Positions 21,625 through 32,260 of a stretch of 64,000 nt of DNA are shown here, one piece after another (within the stretch, counting starts at the first letter, position 1; every line of letters begins with the position of its first letter). Both the position numbers and the translations under genes were made by a program. The DNA is from Dicyema japonicum. Lineage: Eukaryota; Dicyemida; Rhombozoa; Dicyemidae. The notes below the pieces were generated by a model. That model was not told the DNA's origin and made no database searches. It saw only the letters and a program-made list of their open reading frames with translations. The DNA lies in the NCBI GenBank assembly GCA_011109175.1, contig RDEW01000056.1, forward strand, positions 165,815 through 229,814, written 5' to 3'.

Positions 21625-21810
21625 AGACTTATGAACTAACTAATCACGTGATCCAGGCATGCTGCAACAGTGACCTCATCTTGGTCTAATGTTCCTTCCC
21701 CAAAACCAGACAGCACGTATAGGACGTAAAATTGGATATCCATAGTTGCACAGGCACGTCCCTCGGTTTTCACTGATTAGTAATCAGTAGGCCAACTAAT
21801 TGCAATAAAT
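21625..21810 (-). pseudogene. LINE 3'-end remnant
   Basis: Contains the shared 3'-terminal motif aactaactaatcacgtgatcc (21634-21654) and the conserved complement of a short C-terminal coding tail (agtgacctcatcttggtctaatgttcc). It is a family C-like LINE end of less than 200 bp. The inverted-arm partner is at 50.28-50.43 kb. Confidence 0.55.
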
Positions 21811-21829
21811 TTCAATTTTTATTTATTTA

Positions 21830-22510
21830 ACCCAAGACCACGGTAAAACCAAACTAATTATCACGTGATCCCGATGCATTCTAACAGAGACCTCATTTTT
21901 GCCCGGTATTCTTCCTTCGTGCCTACGCGTGAAAGTACAGGACAGCTGCCTGAATTTTCAAGGTCACCTTCCGTGATCTAGAGTCTAGTCTCATAAGGGC
22001 CTCCAGAGGCGTAGGTCCGGTTCGGTGATCTTCACAACTTTAACGCTCCGTTACTCTGAAAGCCCTATTGCATTTCCTCGATTTTCCTCATATTTGTCCA
22101 AGATATGGGCGGTCTCCACACAGCGCATGCATATGAGAAACATAACTCGATGTACTGTTTGTACACGTCCATCAAGACTGGGTGAGTACCACTCTTCCAT
22201 ATTCCCGATAAACTTTTCAGTATGTTATTTTCTTTATGCATTTCAATAGAATGTTTTCTACATGTGGTGTCAAACAGAGATGCACATCAATTGTCACACC
22301 CAAGATCTTATGACATCTGTTGAAGGGGATGCCGACCTTGTATAACCTCAGAGTGACTGTCTTCCTTCTTAATCTTTTGTCAGAGGTAAAGTATTAACTC
22401 TGTTTTTTCTGAATTGATCTTCAAAAAACCACCTCTCCAGAATCGTTGTGGCTTTATCTACTGCAGTTCTTAGTACCTCCACATCCTCACGCTGGACTCA
22501 CAAAGGGTCA
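21830..22510 (-). pseudogene. LINE family C 3' third
   Basis: The minus strand has the same content as 49565-50240: LKSLSGIWKSGTHPVL, YIEPCFSYACASW-type sequence, and the C-terminal tail ending in LLECIGIT and a stop. The 3' end carries ccaaactaattatcacgtgatccc (21849-21872) and a TAAA-type tail at 21815-21840. Frames are broken. At 22510 it is joined directly to the 3' tail of the family B element, which probably inserted here. Confidence 0.7.
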
Positions 22511-22522
22511 TTTATTTATTTA

Positions 22523-25470
22523 TTAATTAATAACCCCGAAAAGGGAACACCAAGAAAGAAGGAGTATCCAACTAATTAAGTGATCCCGGTACGCCTCAAC
22601 AGGATCGAGAGGTTTTTCCTGTTCCTCCAGAGTATTCACGGCTTTCCTGAATAAACGACGATCATCTTTCATTAGGGTTTGAAGAGGAGTGGGGTTTTCC
22701 CCCAAATTTCGTGTATTTGAAGCCTTTAGCCTTGAATGGAAGAAACGACTTGTTTCTTGGCCACACAGACAGATGAAGCCGGAGCCATTATTTTTGATTG
22801 CGGCGTGGTCAAGCATTGGAGGGAAAAGATCGGGGGGTAGATTCGTTTGACGTGCTAGTTTTCCAATTAGGGTACAGATCTTGAGTGCAAATGATATCGA
22901 AGCTCCATAGGCCCATGAGGCACAGGCGTACTCAATCGTCGGTTTTAGGAGTTGATTGAACACGACGATGGCGCATTCCTTTGAAGGTTTTGACTTCAAG
23001 AGCGGTTGATTATATTAAGTTTCCTGAGACTCTTTGTCATAACGTTCTTCACATGTTGAGAAAATGACATCAAAGGGTCAAATGTCACTCCCAGGATAGT
23101 TGGACGAGTCTGTAGTGATAAGGAGTCTCCAAAATGTTCAAATCCAGTGTATGTTTTTCTTTTCTGTCCGTGGTGAAAATTGTATATGTTGATTTGACCC
23201 TGGATACGGAGATACGATTCAACTTCAACCAGGCTCCCAGGTCGTCAATATGTGGCTGAAGCTCTGATTTTGCTGTACCCACGTATTTGTTCCTGCTAGC
23301 GATGATTAGGTCGTCAGCATAAGTGAGAAGCATTGAATCTGGTCCTCCAGGGCAGGGTAAATCGTTGAGGAACAAGTTGAATAATGCCGGAGAGGGGCGA
23401 TCCTTGAGGGACGCCATTTGGTAGGAGACGGGACCTCGATCTTGCGTGGCCTATACAGACACGTCCTCTTCTTCCGGAGAGAAAATTGGCTATCCATCTT
23501 TTCAAATCCGTCTGAATGGTGGTGTCAAAAACCTTCTTCGTGAGTAATATTCTCGAGACAGAATCGAACGCCTTCTGGATATCCAGGGAAACCATTATTG
23601 TCCGTAGATGGCGTTTCGGTACGTTGAACCCTTCTGATATAAATTGAGACAGTGAAGTCAAATGTGTCGTAGTTGAACGCTCACATTTGAAACCATGTTG
23701 AAAGTGGCAGTCGGGCAAATGGGGTTTAATTTTCCAGAGTACGAGTTTCTCCATTAGGCGCGATAATGCGCACGTTAATGAAATTGGACGGTAGGAAGAA
23801 GGTGAGGTTTTCGGTTTTCCTGGTTTAAGGATCGGTATTATAAGTGAGTTTTTCCATTTGCATTGGATGACGTTCATGTTAGAAGACAAATTAAAAATTG
23901 ACGTAATTGAATTGATTGCAGCATTACCAAAGTGTTTTCCCGGGATGGCGTCAGGTCCACACGTAAAAGATCTCTTCATCGATCTTATAGCCTGTGTGAC
24001 CTCGGCATGCGTAAACAGATTGATCCATGAAGTTGGTTTAGGCACTAAATTCCGAAAGTGACAAGAATGGATTTTCGAGAAGTCCTTGTGGCTTATGGAT
24101 GCGTAATATTTCATTAGGTTGTTAGCTTGCACAGTATTTGGAGCAGAAAAAGATTCTGATTCATCTGATAAGTTTAGCTTGATTCGACGAATAGTTTTCC
24201 ATAAAAGACTCGTGGATTTCATATGTCCAATAGATGATAATAGGCGCTTCCACGCCCTATCTTTCTTTTCTCTGATGAGCTTTGTAATTCTCTGATTTAA
24301 GCATTTTATATTTTGCAAATCAGAAGAGGTTTGCAGATGATTCATCTTCAGGGAGTTTCTTTGTTTGATGAGGAGACGAGTCTCCGAGTCCAGAGTAGGC
24401 TTGTAGGATTTATAAACTGCACGTGGTACAAACAACTTTTCAGCTTGAAGGATTACATGGTTTAGATGGTCCACTGCTTTGTCGATGGAGCAAAATGAGG
24501 TGGGATCAAAGTGTATTAGGTTATTGTCAATGAAGAGCTTGAAATTCGACCAGTCAGCTTTCTTGTAGACCTTGAAGGTTGCTTTAATTCTACGCGAGTT
24601 ATTGAATCGGCTCAGTTTTAATATAATCGGATTATGATCACTATGAAAATCGTAGGAGACGTTCCATGAAATCTTCGGGGCAATCCTAGAGGAAGCAATG
24701 GATATGTCGGGGGAGGTTGGGTTGTCATTTCTTCGGATAGGTGTCCTTGTGAACACATTCGGGTGATTCAGAATCACCATTTTTTCGAGAGAGTCGATAA
24801 TTAGACTCCCCCTCTTGTCTGCCGACTGGGTACTAAGCCATTGCGGATGTTTGGCGTTGAAATCCCCACATAGTAACACATTTCGAATTTCTTGTAGTTT
24901 GTCGAGCTTCGGAACATAGTTATTAGGACAGGATCCCGGCGGTGGAATGTAAATGTTGATTAGAATAAGATGTTCTGACCCATTAATAAGATCAATAGAA
25001 ATTTGTTCCGCGGTCTTGTCGTGTAGAATTAAATCATCCACTTGCAAGCTTACATCGTGGAAGGATAGACCGTTTCTGATAATTGTGAGTAAGCCGCCAC
25101 CACGTCCAATGCGGTCTTTTCTTATAGAGATGTATCCAGGAAAAAGTGGGGTTGAACTCTTTGTAGAAAGTTTTGACTCCTGGATAAGTCAGATGTCAAT
25201 CTTGTGCTTCGTTAATAAAGATCGTAATTCCAGAATCTTTGTTTTTATTCCGTTAGCATTGAGTTGCATAATAACAAGGGGTTTTGGTCCGGGGTTTTGT
25301 TCAATATCTCCAGAAAGCAATAGAATCCAGGGGAACAAACAACATCTCGAGTTTTCAGTTGAGGTATACCGTCCAGGCATAAAGAGTCTGGATGGGGAAG
25401 AGCAAATTGTTCTTTTTGATGTATTATTACACTGAGCGCCACCACAAAAAGGTGAGCCACATGACGCCAC
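22523..25470 (-). pseudogene. LINE family B polyprotein: N-terminal peptide, 2A-like site, endonuclease, RT
   Basis: Order on the minus strand: an N-terminal peptide of about 53 residues (25470-25312; upstream start unclear because the frame is open further and begins at GTG), then GDIEQNPGP, then the APE endonuclease (VIMQLNANGI, HKIDI, a TGA at 25189-25191 before LIQESKL, RIGRGGGLLTI, LILINIYIPPPG, VLLCGDFNAKHPQW, SPDISIASSRI, DFHSDHNPIIL). RT follows (SFTCGPDAIPGKHF, IIPILKPGKPKTSPSSYRPI, FQHGFKCERSTTTHL, VSLDIQKAFDSV, NGVPQGSPLS, frameshift, MLLTYADDLIIAS). The C-terminus is NQLLKPTIEYACASWAYG, GFICLCGQETSRFFHSRLKA and an acidic tail. Frame breaks make this copy inactive. Confidence 0.85.
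25285..25311 (-). other. 2A-like translational recoding motif (GDIEQNPGP)
   Basis: The nine codons spell GDIEQNPGP, preceded by hydrophobic FPWILLLS. This fits the D(V/I)ExNPGP consensus of 2A-like peptides, at which the ribosome skips the last Gly-Pro bond and releases two proteins from one frame. It sits about 53 codons after the presumed start and right before the endonuclease domain. Such motifs are known in trypanosome L1Tc and in some animal CR1-type LINEs. Activity here is inferred from the motif only. Confidence 0.75.
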
Positions 25471-25520
25471 GAGAAAATAATTCTTTCTTTTGACAGAAAT
25501 AATTTTTATAAAGCAAATTC

Positions 25521-26519
25521 ATAACCACATATCACTTAAATTTTCAAATTTATTTATTTAGAACTCAAATTTTAAATGTCTGAAAATTTAAATATTTATA
25601 AAATATATTTTATCAACCCCTGCCAACAAAGTTATGGATAATTATTTCATGTCGGATTGAGAGATATTCACGTGCTGACATCGATATTAAGCCTAATAAA
25701 ACAGATGATCTGAACGTGCTGAGGAGCATAAAGGGCGGTCGAAAGAGGTTAGTGAATGGAATCGTTTTGGATGCTGCCATTTGGAAATATAAAAATGTAT
25801 GTTATATGGTCTTTGGCCGATTGACAACGAAAACCCAGCAAACCTCTCAAGCAATCCACTCTAAATTCTTTTTCAAACACTTTATGAAAGTTCATTGATT
25901 TCTTTACTTCAGAGTCTTACATAGGGAGAGTTACTTGGTATTAACAGTACTGTCATATGTGACCTACACAAATGTGCGAACTTGTATTCACATAAGCCAC
26001 CAGCCTTTTAATGTAACACTTGTTCAATATGAACACAAACTAGTTTCCTGTGAGCGGTTTCTACTGGTGAAGGATCCTTTCCCACGTCACGTCCTACCCA
26101 CGTTTCTGACTTCATGGGAACACTTACAATGAGTAGGAAGGAGAGAAATCCTTTTCGGTTCCGGTCAGTAATTGGACGTCTCTTGATTAAGGAAGATTCA
26201 ACGACGCCTCTAAGAATGGAAGAAACCAAAACGCATGGAGGAAGTTTTTAAACAAACGACAGCACTAACCATTTCGCTACCAATTCCTTTTGGCAGTTAC
26301 TTTCCTGTTAGCCACCTGTTCCTTTCACTTGAAAGGTGGGGGTAAAAAATAAATAACACGTTTTCATTAAATGCTATTTTAAGCTGCGTTTGTCGTAAAT
26401 GCTTATGTTCAAATTGTGAAATTTGTAGTAATAAATGAATGACAGATAAGGGGAGTTCGAATGACGATCTGTTCGCCAGCATTGTGGACCTCTGTTATTG
26501 TGGGGTTAATAATTAAACT
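25521..26519. other. Unassigned stretch with short open frames
   Basis: AT-rich to 25650. Plus-strand frames at 25716-25898 (LNVLRSIKGGRKRLVNGIVL) and 25935-26132 look protein-like but match no family I know. Short GT..AG introns could link them. Nothing firm. Confidence 0.35.
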
Positions 26520-26930
26520 AATCATCGTCTTCGGTCCCTTCTACCAACTTGACAGTAATTTACGTCATCATTTTAGTCATTGTAACCGATATTAAGTCAT
26601 TTAAACGGAAACAGAAGGAATTTCGAGACTCCAAACTTTTCCTGGTGTACCAACCCTGCCATAAGGCTCGCCTTGAGTATCCCCCGGAGACTCTTCAGAG
26701 ATTTTCTTCTATTCCCCGACTTCAGTGGATTTCTATAAATACGAAAGTTCAGACAAATCCAATTTCTACGTTGGACGCCACGTAAGAACCGTTGAACTTT
26801 GTGGGGACGGAATCTACGTAGTCGTGTCCCCCACAATAAGTGACCCCAATAATGTGAAAATTATTCATTTTATTGACGGAAACATGCAGGATTCGATTGA
26901 TCACGGAAAAACTGACTGTCATTAATATAT
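26520..26930 (+). CDS. Possible membrane-protein exons, unrecognised
   Basis: One frame reads NLTVIYVIILVIVTDI, a single hydrophobic segment, then a strongly basic KSFKRKQKEFRDSKLF and an acidic/proline stretch LEYPPETLQRFSSIP. This is the layout of a type I membrane protein crossing into its cytoplasmic tail. From 26725 a second frame continues as DFYKYESSDKSNFYVGRHVR and VELCGDGIYVVVSPTIS to a TAA at 26923. A tiny intron or a frameshift would be needed to join them. No family recognised; could be coincidental. Confidence 0.25.
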
Positions 26931-27490
26931 ATTTCTGTGTAAATGAAGACTGGATCTGTTATTTAGTAACTAAAGAAAGTAGGAGATAAAAGTTCTTTAA
27001 GGTGGATAAGTCGGTAACTACCCTCGACATAAAAATAAGGAGGACTCTAGCGAAACTACTTTCTGGACACTTCCTCCTTAGAGACGAGTCGGCCTCTTGG
27101 CTCCCATTATTGAATCATCTACCAATGACACTACGTTAAGCTCGAAGACTTGTGAAAGCGTCCTGACATCTGACGACGGCTGGTCTCATACAAGGTAGTG
27201 AGGTCAGGGCTACCAGTTAACAACTAACCTATGAGGTGGAAGTGTCGAAAAAATTTCGTAATCTGCAAATCCCACAATCATGGAAACGTGGACGATGGCT
27301 TGTCTTACTTAACTTCGTCGTCGTCGTCGAGTCAAATTATGAATTTTTTTCAAAGATACGCCAATTTAGATATTTATTAACTACGAGATACCTCTTCTTT
27401 TGACTCGCTCCGCCTCCGATTTCTGCGCCACACAGATATACCTCAGGAAACGTCCACTTTTGTAGTTACTGTTCTATTAGCTACCGGTTC
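26931..27490. other. No recognised feature
   Basis: No open frame of note. A short CGT run occurs at 27309-27320. The stretch ends at the target-site duplication (ccttcacttaa, 27491-27501) of the LINE copy that follows. Confidence 0.5.
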
Positions 27491-27501
27491 CCTTCACTTA
27501 A

Positions 27502-29204
27502 TTATTATTATTATTATTATAAGCAACTACATAGAATCATATAAACTATAATTCTATTCGTGCCGCGTCGAACAATCCTCTTAATTAGCCTTTCCCATCC
27601 CCTCCTGTCCGATGCCATGTTCCGCAGACTACTAAGGTCTTCACCGTCCTTTAGTTGTCTGGTTACTGATCTCAGGTCACCATTAAGGACTTCCAGAAGA
27701 GTTATTCTTGGACGACCTCTGAACTTCTCCCCTGACGTATCGAAGTATTCTTCCATGACGACGTTTGCTGGTGTGTCTTGTTCCAATCTGAGAATATGGC
27801 AAAACAATCTCCAGCGAGCCTTCATGATCATGGTGCTCAGAGGTCCGGAACCGCATCTTCTATATAAATTTTCACTCCCTACACGCATTGGCTTCTGTGA
27901 AAGGAGTCAAGGTTTTGTTCGTCCGTTTTCGAAATTCCCCACGTCCCAGAGTTGTATGTTAGTATGGGCCTCACGAACGCCTCATACAACTTGAGTCGGA
28001 GTGATGGCCCGACCGAGCATTTTCTTATCCAACATTTCATAAGTTTTTGTATAGTAACCGTAGATAACAATTTTCTTCTTGCAATGTCTTCGGAGTCTCC
28101 GAGAAGAGAGCCAAGCTTTACGGTCTTCCTCCAACATTCACTATTGCGTAGTTCATCCGCTTAATTTCAACAATATCCGTTTTCTGAATTCAGTGATAGA
28201 CACCATTTGGCCAAACAGCCTGATGCAACTTCCAAGAGACGTAAGAGTGCTTCTTTGTCAGTCGAGATAAAGTCAATATCATCGGCATACACGATCTCCA
28301 TAATATCATTGTTGTAATACTTCCGGAGGTCTTGCAGAGCCGATTCAAGGTATATAGAAACAATACTGGGGAAAGGAATCTCTTGGGGTGTGCCCACTGT
28401 TGAAATAATTTCCCGTGACAAACATTTTCAATACGCACTCGTAATCGTGTTTGATAAGAGTATCCGTATCAGAATAACCGAGTCCTTATCCAGGAAACTT
28501 TCAAGCTCTTCAATGAGATTTCCCCGACTGACAGTGTCGAAAGCTCTGGTCAGATCAATTCCAAGGATAGTCTTTGAGCTCCGGAATCTTTGTTGAATAG
28601 CACATTGCCATCTATGGCACCATACTACATCAGCCGTTGATCTCCCTGTCCTAAAACCACTCTGGCTCTGGGCCAAGTACCCGTCCACCGGCTCTTGGAT
28701 CCGATTAAGAGTAATTAGGGCAAGGATCTTCCTTAAGGTGTTTAGAAGGATGACAGGGCGCAGGTTTTCAACTGGCCCAGAGGGTTTATTACTTTTTTGA
28801 ACTGGTACTAGTATCCCCTTTCCAATTTCTGAAAAGTCCTTGTTTCTATCATGTCATTCAGCAATTTTGAGAGTTTATCTGCAAGTTCTGGAGTGCCAAA
28901 TTTTAGCAATTCAGATGGTATATTATCTGTCCTGGAGAGCCCAGATTTAAGTTTCCTTTCGCCATGCAAACCTCCTCAGGTAAAATGATACGTTCAAGTG
29001 TTGTGTTCTTAGGCGTGAAATCTGATTTTTCTCCTTTTACAAAGAACAGTTGTTCAATATGCGATGCTATGAACTCTGTCTGTTCTGCAACATTTCCTAT
29101 TGTTTTTCCATTTCTGTCATGCAAAATAAGTTTCACTGATTGGCTCTTCCTCCGTATTAGTCGTATAGCCATGAATGTCGCAGCATTGTCTTTAAGGTTT
29201 TCTA
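27502..29204 (-). mobile_element. 5'-truncated LINE family A copy with target-site duplications
   Basis: Nearly identical by eye to 13490-15230. It is flanked by an 11-bp duplication, ccttcacttaa at 27491-27501 and 29205-29215, different from that of the full-length copy, so it is an independent insertion. The 3' tail is a TTA/TAA run (27502-27520). It retains RT from the linker (ENLKDNAATFMAIRLIRRKS) through QSGFRTGRSTADVV, LGIDLTRAFDTV, MEIVYADDIDFI and the C-terminal block, with several single-base indels and a 31-bp deletion near 27890. It has an intact TGG (Trp) at the place of the second TGA of the 13.5-kb copy. Confidence 0.9.
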
Positions 29205-29224
29205 CCTTCACTTAAAGAAACGGT

Positions 29225-32200
29225 AAATTTTATTTATTTTTATTTATTTAAATAATTATAGTTGTTGTGGTGTTGACATGTCCGTTTCTAATCATACCGA
29301 GAAATCGAATCCTATGGGCATCCTGCAAAATCAAATAAAGAAGATAGTATAGTAGAAGCAGGACCGTTGTCTGTGGGGTTGGATAATGTCACAAGAACTA
29401 ATATCAACATCGTTGGGAATATTGGTGCCAAAATCAACTTGCATTCACTATCTGCCATTATTGAAGAAGTTCCCAATGTGTCTCTGAAGCTGAGTGGGTA
29501 TCTCAGATTTTTCTTGCCACGAAACAAAGATTTGGAAGGATACCTAGAGGTGGCTGGAACCTCGTACTTAAAAAGTTCAATGAAAAGTACTCCAAGAGTT
29601 CCAGTCTATGTCAGCTAAAAAAGATGCTGAAACCTGAAAATCGGAATAACAATGTAAAAGGAGGCGAATGTTTCAAAGTGCAAAATAATACTAATGTGGA
29701 AATTTCCACCTTCAGAAATTGCCTTGAGGAACTAAAAGTACAAATTGAGAAAATTTAGTCAATTCCGAGGGATACTCGAAAACCAACACCCAAAATTCTG
29801 AGAAAGTATGTCAGAGTTAATGTTTCGTCGGGACTAAATTCTGCAATATATTATCTTACGAAAGATAATCCGCCTCAAGATATCAATCAAATTACTGATA
29901 TTCTATATGCTGCACAGTGTGCTTATATGACTTTAACTGCGAAGGTTAAACCGCAAAGTACGTGGTTGGAGAACACTGAAAAGAAAATCTCAAAGCTGAT
30001 GGCAGAACTAGAACTTGTCAATCGCTTTTCCAGACAAGCTCTCCCTGTGTATGAAAAACAAAAGGTTATGGATGTTCTTTGTGCCTATGGATACAAAAGG
30101 GCCAAAAAGGGGAGGTTGCCAGGATTGAGGCTCTACTATGTGACCTTGTAAGAATTAAGAAGAAGCAAATAGCTGTACATCATTCGAGGAAGGACTTTCG
30201 CAAGGACAACTGTTGTTTTGAATTAAATCGAAGAAGATTTTATCGGAACCTATCAGCAAGCAATGAAGTAACGTTATATGGTTTCGATGATGAGGATTGT
30301 ATGTCGTTTTGGGAAAAAGTGTGGTCTAAAAGAAAAGAGATGAACGTGCCATATGACAGTGTGGGTAAAGTAAATACTGGTATTGAAGGCATGTTGCCAG
30401 AGTTCACAAATGAGTTTATCCTGGATGTTATTAAATGGCTCCCTGATTGGAAGGCGTGTGGATGCGATGGCTCATATAACTTCTTTATTAAGAAAATGGA
30501 ATCTTTACATGGCTTTTTATGTACTGAGATTAACCGAATTATTAATGGGAATATATGCCTGAAAGTTGGTTTTATACTGGAATAACCTATTTAATTCCTA
30601 AAAAGGATGATTGTGAGACTCCTAAAGACTTACGTCCTATACGTGTATGCCAACTTTATATAAACTTATTACCAAATGTGTTAATTCCAAACTCTCAGAT
30701 TTTGTGGATTCGTTTGGTCTATTATCTGACAATCAGCTGGGAACGAGGAAACATTGTCAGGGCGCTAAGGAACAGGCCCTTATTAATCAATGCTTAAATA
30801 AGGAGTATGGAAACGCCCTTTATTCTGCTTGGGTGGATGTGAAGAAGGCCTTTGATTCTGTTGACCATGAATTTTTATTTCATGTTTTGGATTGACAGGA
30901 ATACCCCGTTGGATTGTTAACTTTGTAAAGACCATAGTCAAGAAGTGGACTGTAAATCTCCACTTAGATGGAAGAAGAATTGGTTCTGTAAAACTGGGAC
31001 GTGGAATTCTGCAAGGAGATTCATTATCCCCTCAACTATTTGTTATGGTAATGGAACCCTTGAGCAGGACCCTTAACTTTATGTTCCCAAGACTCCAAAT
31101 TAATCAGGAGGATTCTAATACACTGACTTATTCTACAAATCATTTGTTATTCATTAATGACCTAAAGATATATGGGCTAAAAGAAGATACTGTTATTAGA
31201 ATGATGAAAGTTGTTCGCGATTTCTTTTATGTTGCCGGCTTGGAGATGAATTCGGAAAAGTCACTTTCTAATGTTAAATCGTTATCATGTTGTGAGACTC
31301 TGGAAGGAGTCAGTGGATATCGATATTTGGGTGTTTTTGAAGATTAGGGAAGTAATGTTCTTAAAAGCAAAGTTATGGAGTCCATACTTGAAAATGTTTA
31401 GTAGAGAATAACCATGCTTTCAAAAACAAAGTTAAATTCTGTGAACTTATTTCGCGCAATAAATGAATACGCAATGTCCCTAACTATTATATAGGATTAA
31501 TTAATATTGAACCTACGAATTTGAAGATATTGACCAACAAAGACGGCAACTGCTTACGTCACTCAAGTTGCACCTCAAACCTGCAAATAAAGAGAGGCAG
31601 TATTTGGACATGGAAGACTTTTGGAAGAGGACTTTCCTCGATTTCATTAAAAAGCGAATTAATACTTTTCCAGTTTCTTAAAAGTTTGGAAAAACAGTCG
31701 ACTATGCTCAATTATGTTCAAATGTGAAACAAATGTCGACCTATATAAAACAAATGTGAAACAAATGTCGACCTATATACTTCTTCAGAATGGTTATCCA
31801 AAGGAAATAACTGCCCACGGAGCGAAGCATTGAACTGTCTTTTGCAAGATAGGAATTTGTTTTTTGCACACACAGGGTCATTATGCAACTATTGTAAAAA
31901 AGCAAGAAAACTGTTGATCATTTGGCCACTCAGTGTGGAAAAATGCTAAATAGTGATTATCTCCGAAGACATAATGAAGTGGTAAAGTGCATCCATCTTC
32001 ATCTTTGTCGAATTTATGGAATCAAAAGAAGCAAGAAATTGAAAGGACAATCGGTTCAGTCAATATTGACGAATCAAAATGTCGAAATTAGAGTTGACAC
32101 GTCGATTTTGACAGAAACAAAAGTCCAATACAATAAACTAAATATTTTTGTGTATGACAAAACAAAGAAGGAAGTAACTTTAATCGAAGTGGGGATTATA

Positions 32201-32260
32201 TCATAAGACCGCTAAAGCAAGTTGATGTGAGAAACTTCACAAATATGCTAAGAATAAGAC
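29225..32260 (+). pseudogene. LINE with C-terminal restriction-like endonuclease (RLE type, R4/NeSL-like)
   Basis: A different enzymatic class of LINE from the others. N-terminal frames at 29367-29618 and about 29760-30151 lead into RT: FTNEFILDVIKWLPDWKACG, YLIPKKDDCETPKDLRPIRV, LLSDNQLGTRKHCQGAKEQA, SAWVDVKKAFDSVDH (motif A), GILQGDSLSPQLFVMVMEPL (motif B) and NHLLFINDLKIYG (motif C), YRYLGV. Near 31880 is a CxxC..HxxxxC knuckle (CNYCKK, then VDHLATQC). After that the nuclease domain reads RHNEVVKCIHLHLC, EIRVDTSI, NKLNIFVYDKTKKEVTLIEV. Motif C has Asn where the first Asp is usual, and the nuclease has NKLNI instead of the usual NKPDI-type catalytic Asp. Several frameshifts. Dead copy. Confidence 0.8.
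31719..31779 (+). repeat. Two-copy 32-bp tandem repeat
   Basis: The unit beginning caaatgtgaaacaaatgtcg occurs at 31719-31750 and again, nearly complete, at 31751-31779. It lies within the RLE-type LINE between the RT and nuclease parts and adds to its frame disruption. Confidence 0.8.

Larger units (their letters stand above)
16822..22510 (+). repeat. Left arm of a large inverted duplication
   Basis: The arm matches the reverse complement of 49560-53850. Both contain, in the same relative order, a family B LINE N-terminus, a family A LINE C-terminus, a hydrophobic small frame, an immunoglobulin-domain frame, a hAT transposon inserted in a SINE, and two family C LINE ends. The left arm has about 1.37 kb (19.06-20.42 kb) that the right arm lacks. 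About 27 kb separates the arms. By eye similarity is high but with many small indels, so this is not a perfect palindrome. Confidence 0.85.
22511..25520 (-). mobile_element. Near-complete LINE family B (2A-containing, Jockey/CR1-like)
   Basis: About 3 kb in minus orientation. The 3' end is a TAAA-repeat tail (22509-22535), followed in the element by a C-terminal coding part with the shared 3' motif (ccaactaattaagtgatcccgg at 22568-22589). The 5' end lies near 25470-25520, and a target-site duplication was not recognised. It carries one long endonuclease/RT frame interrupted by a TGA, a frameshift near 23300-23400 and a break around 23000. Fragments of the same family occur at 1-110, 1.56-2.09, 16.99-17.40, 53.5-53.9 and 55.64-55.93 kb. 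Confidence 0.8.

Noticed and set aside
25285-25311. 2A motif as evidence of an integrated virus
   Set aside because: It sits directly upstream of an APE endonuclease and a LINE-type reverse transcriptase in one frame. No viral capsid, helicase or RdRp sequence is nearby.
31719-31779. Tandem 32-bp repeat as the start of a CRISPR-like or satellite array
   Set aside because: Only two copies without spacers; a simple local duplication.
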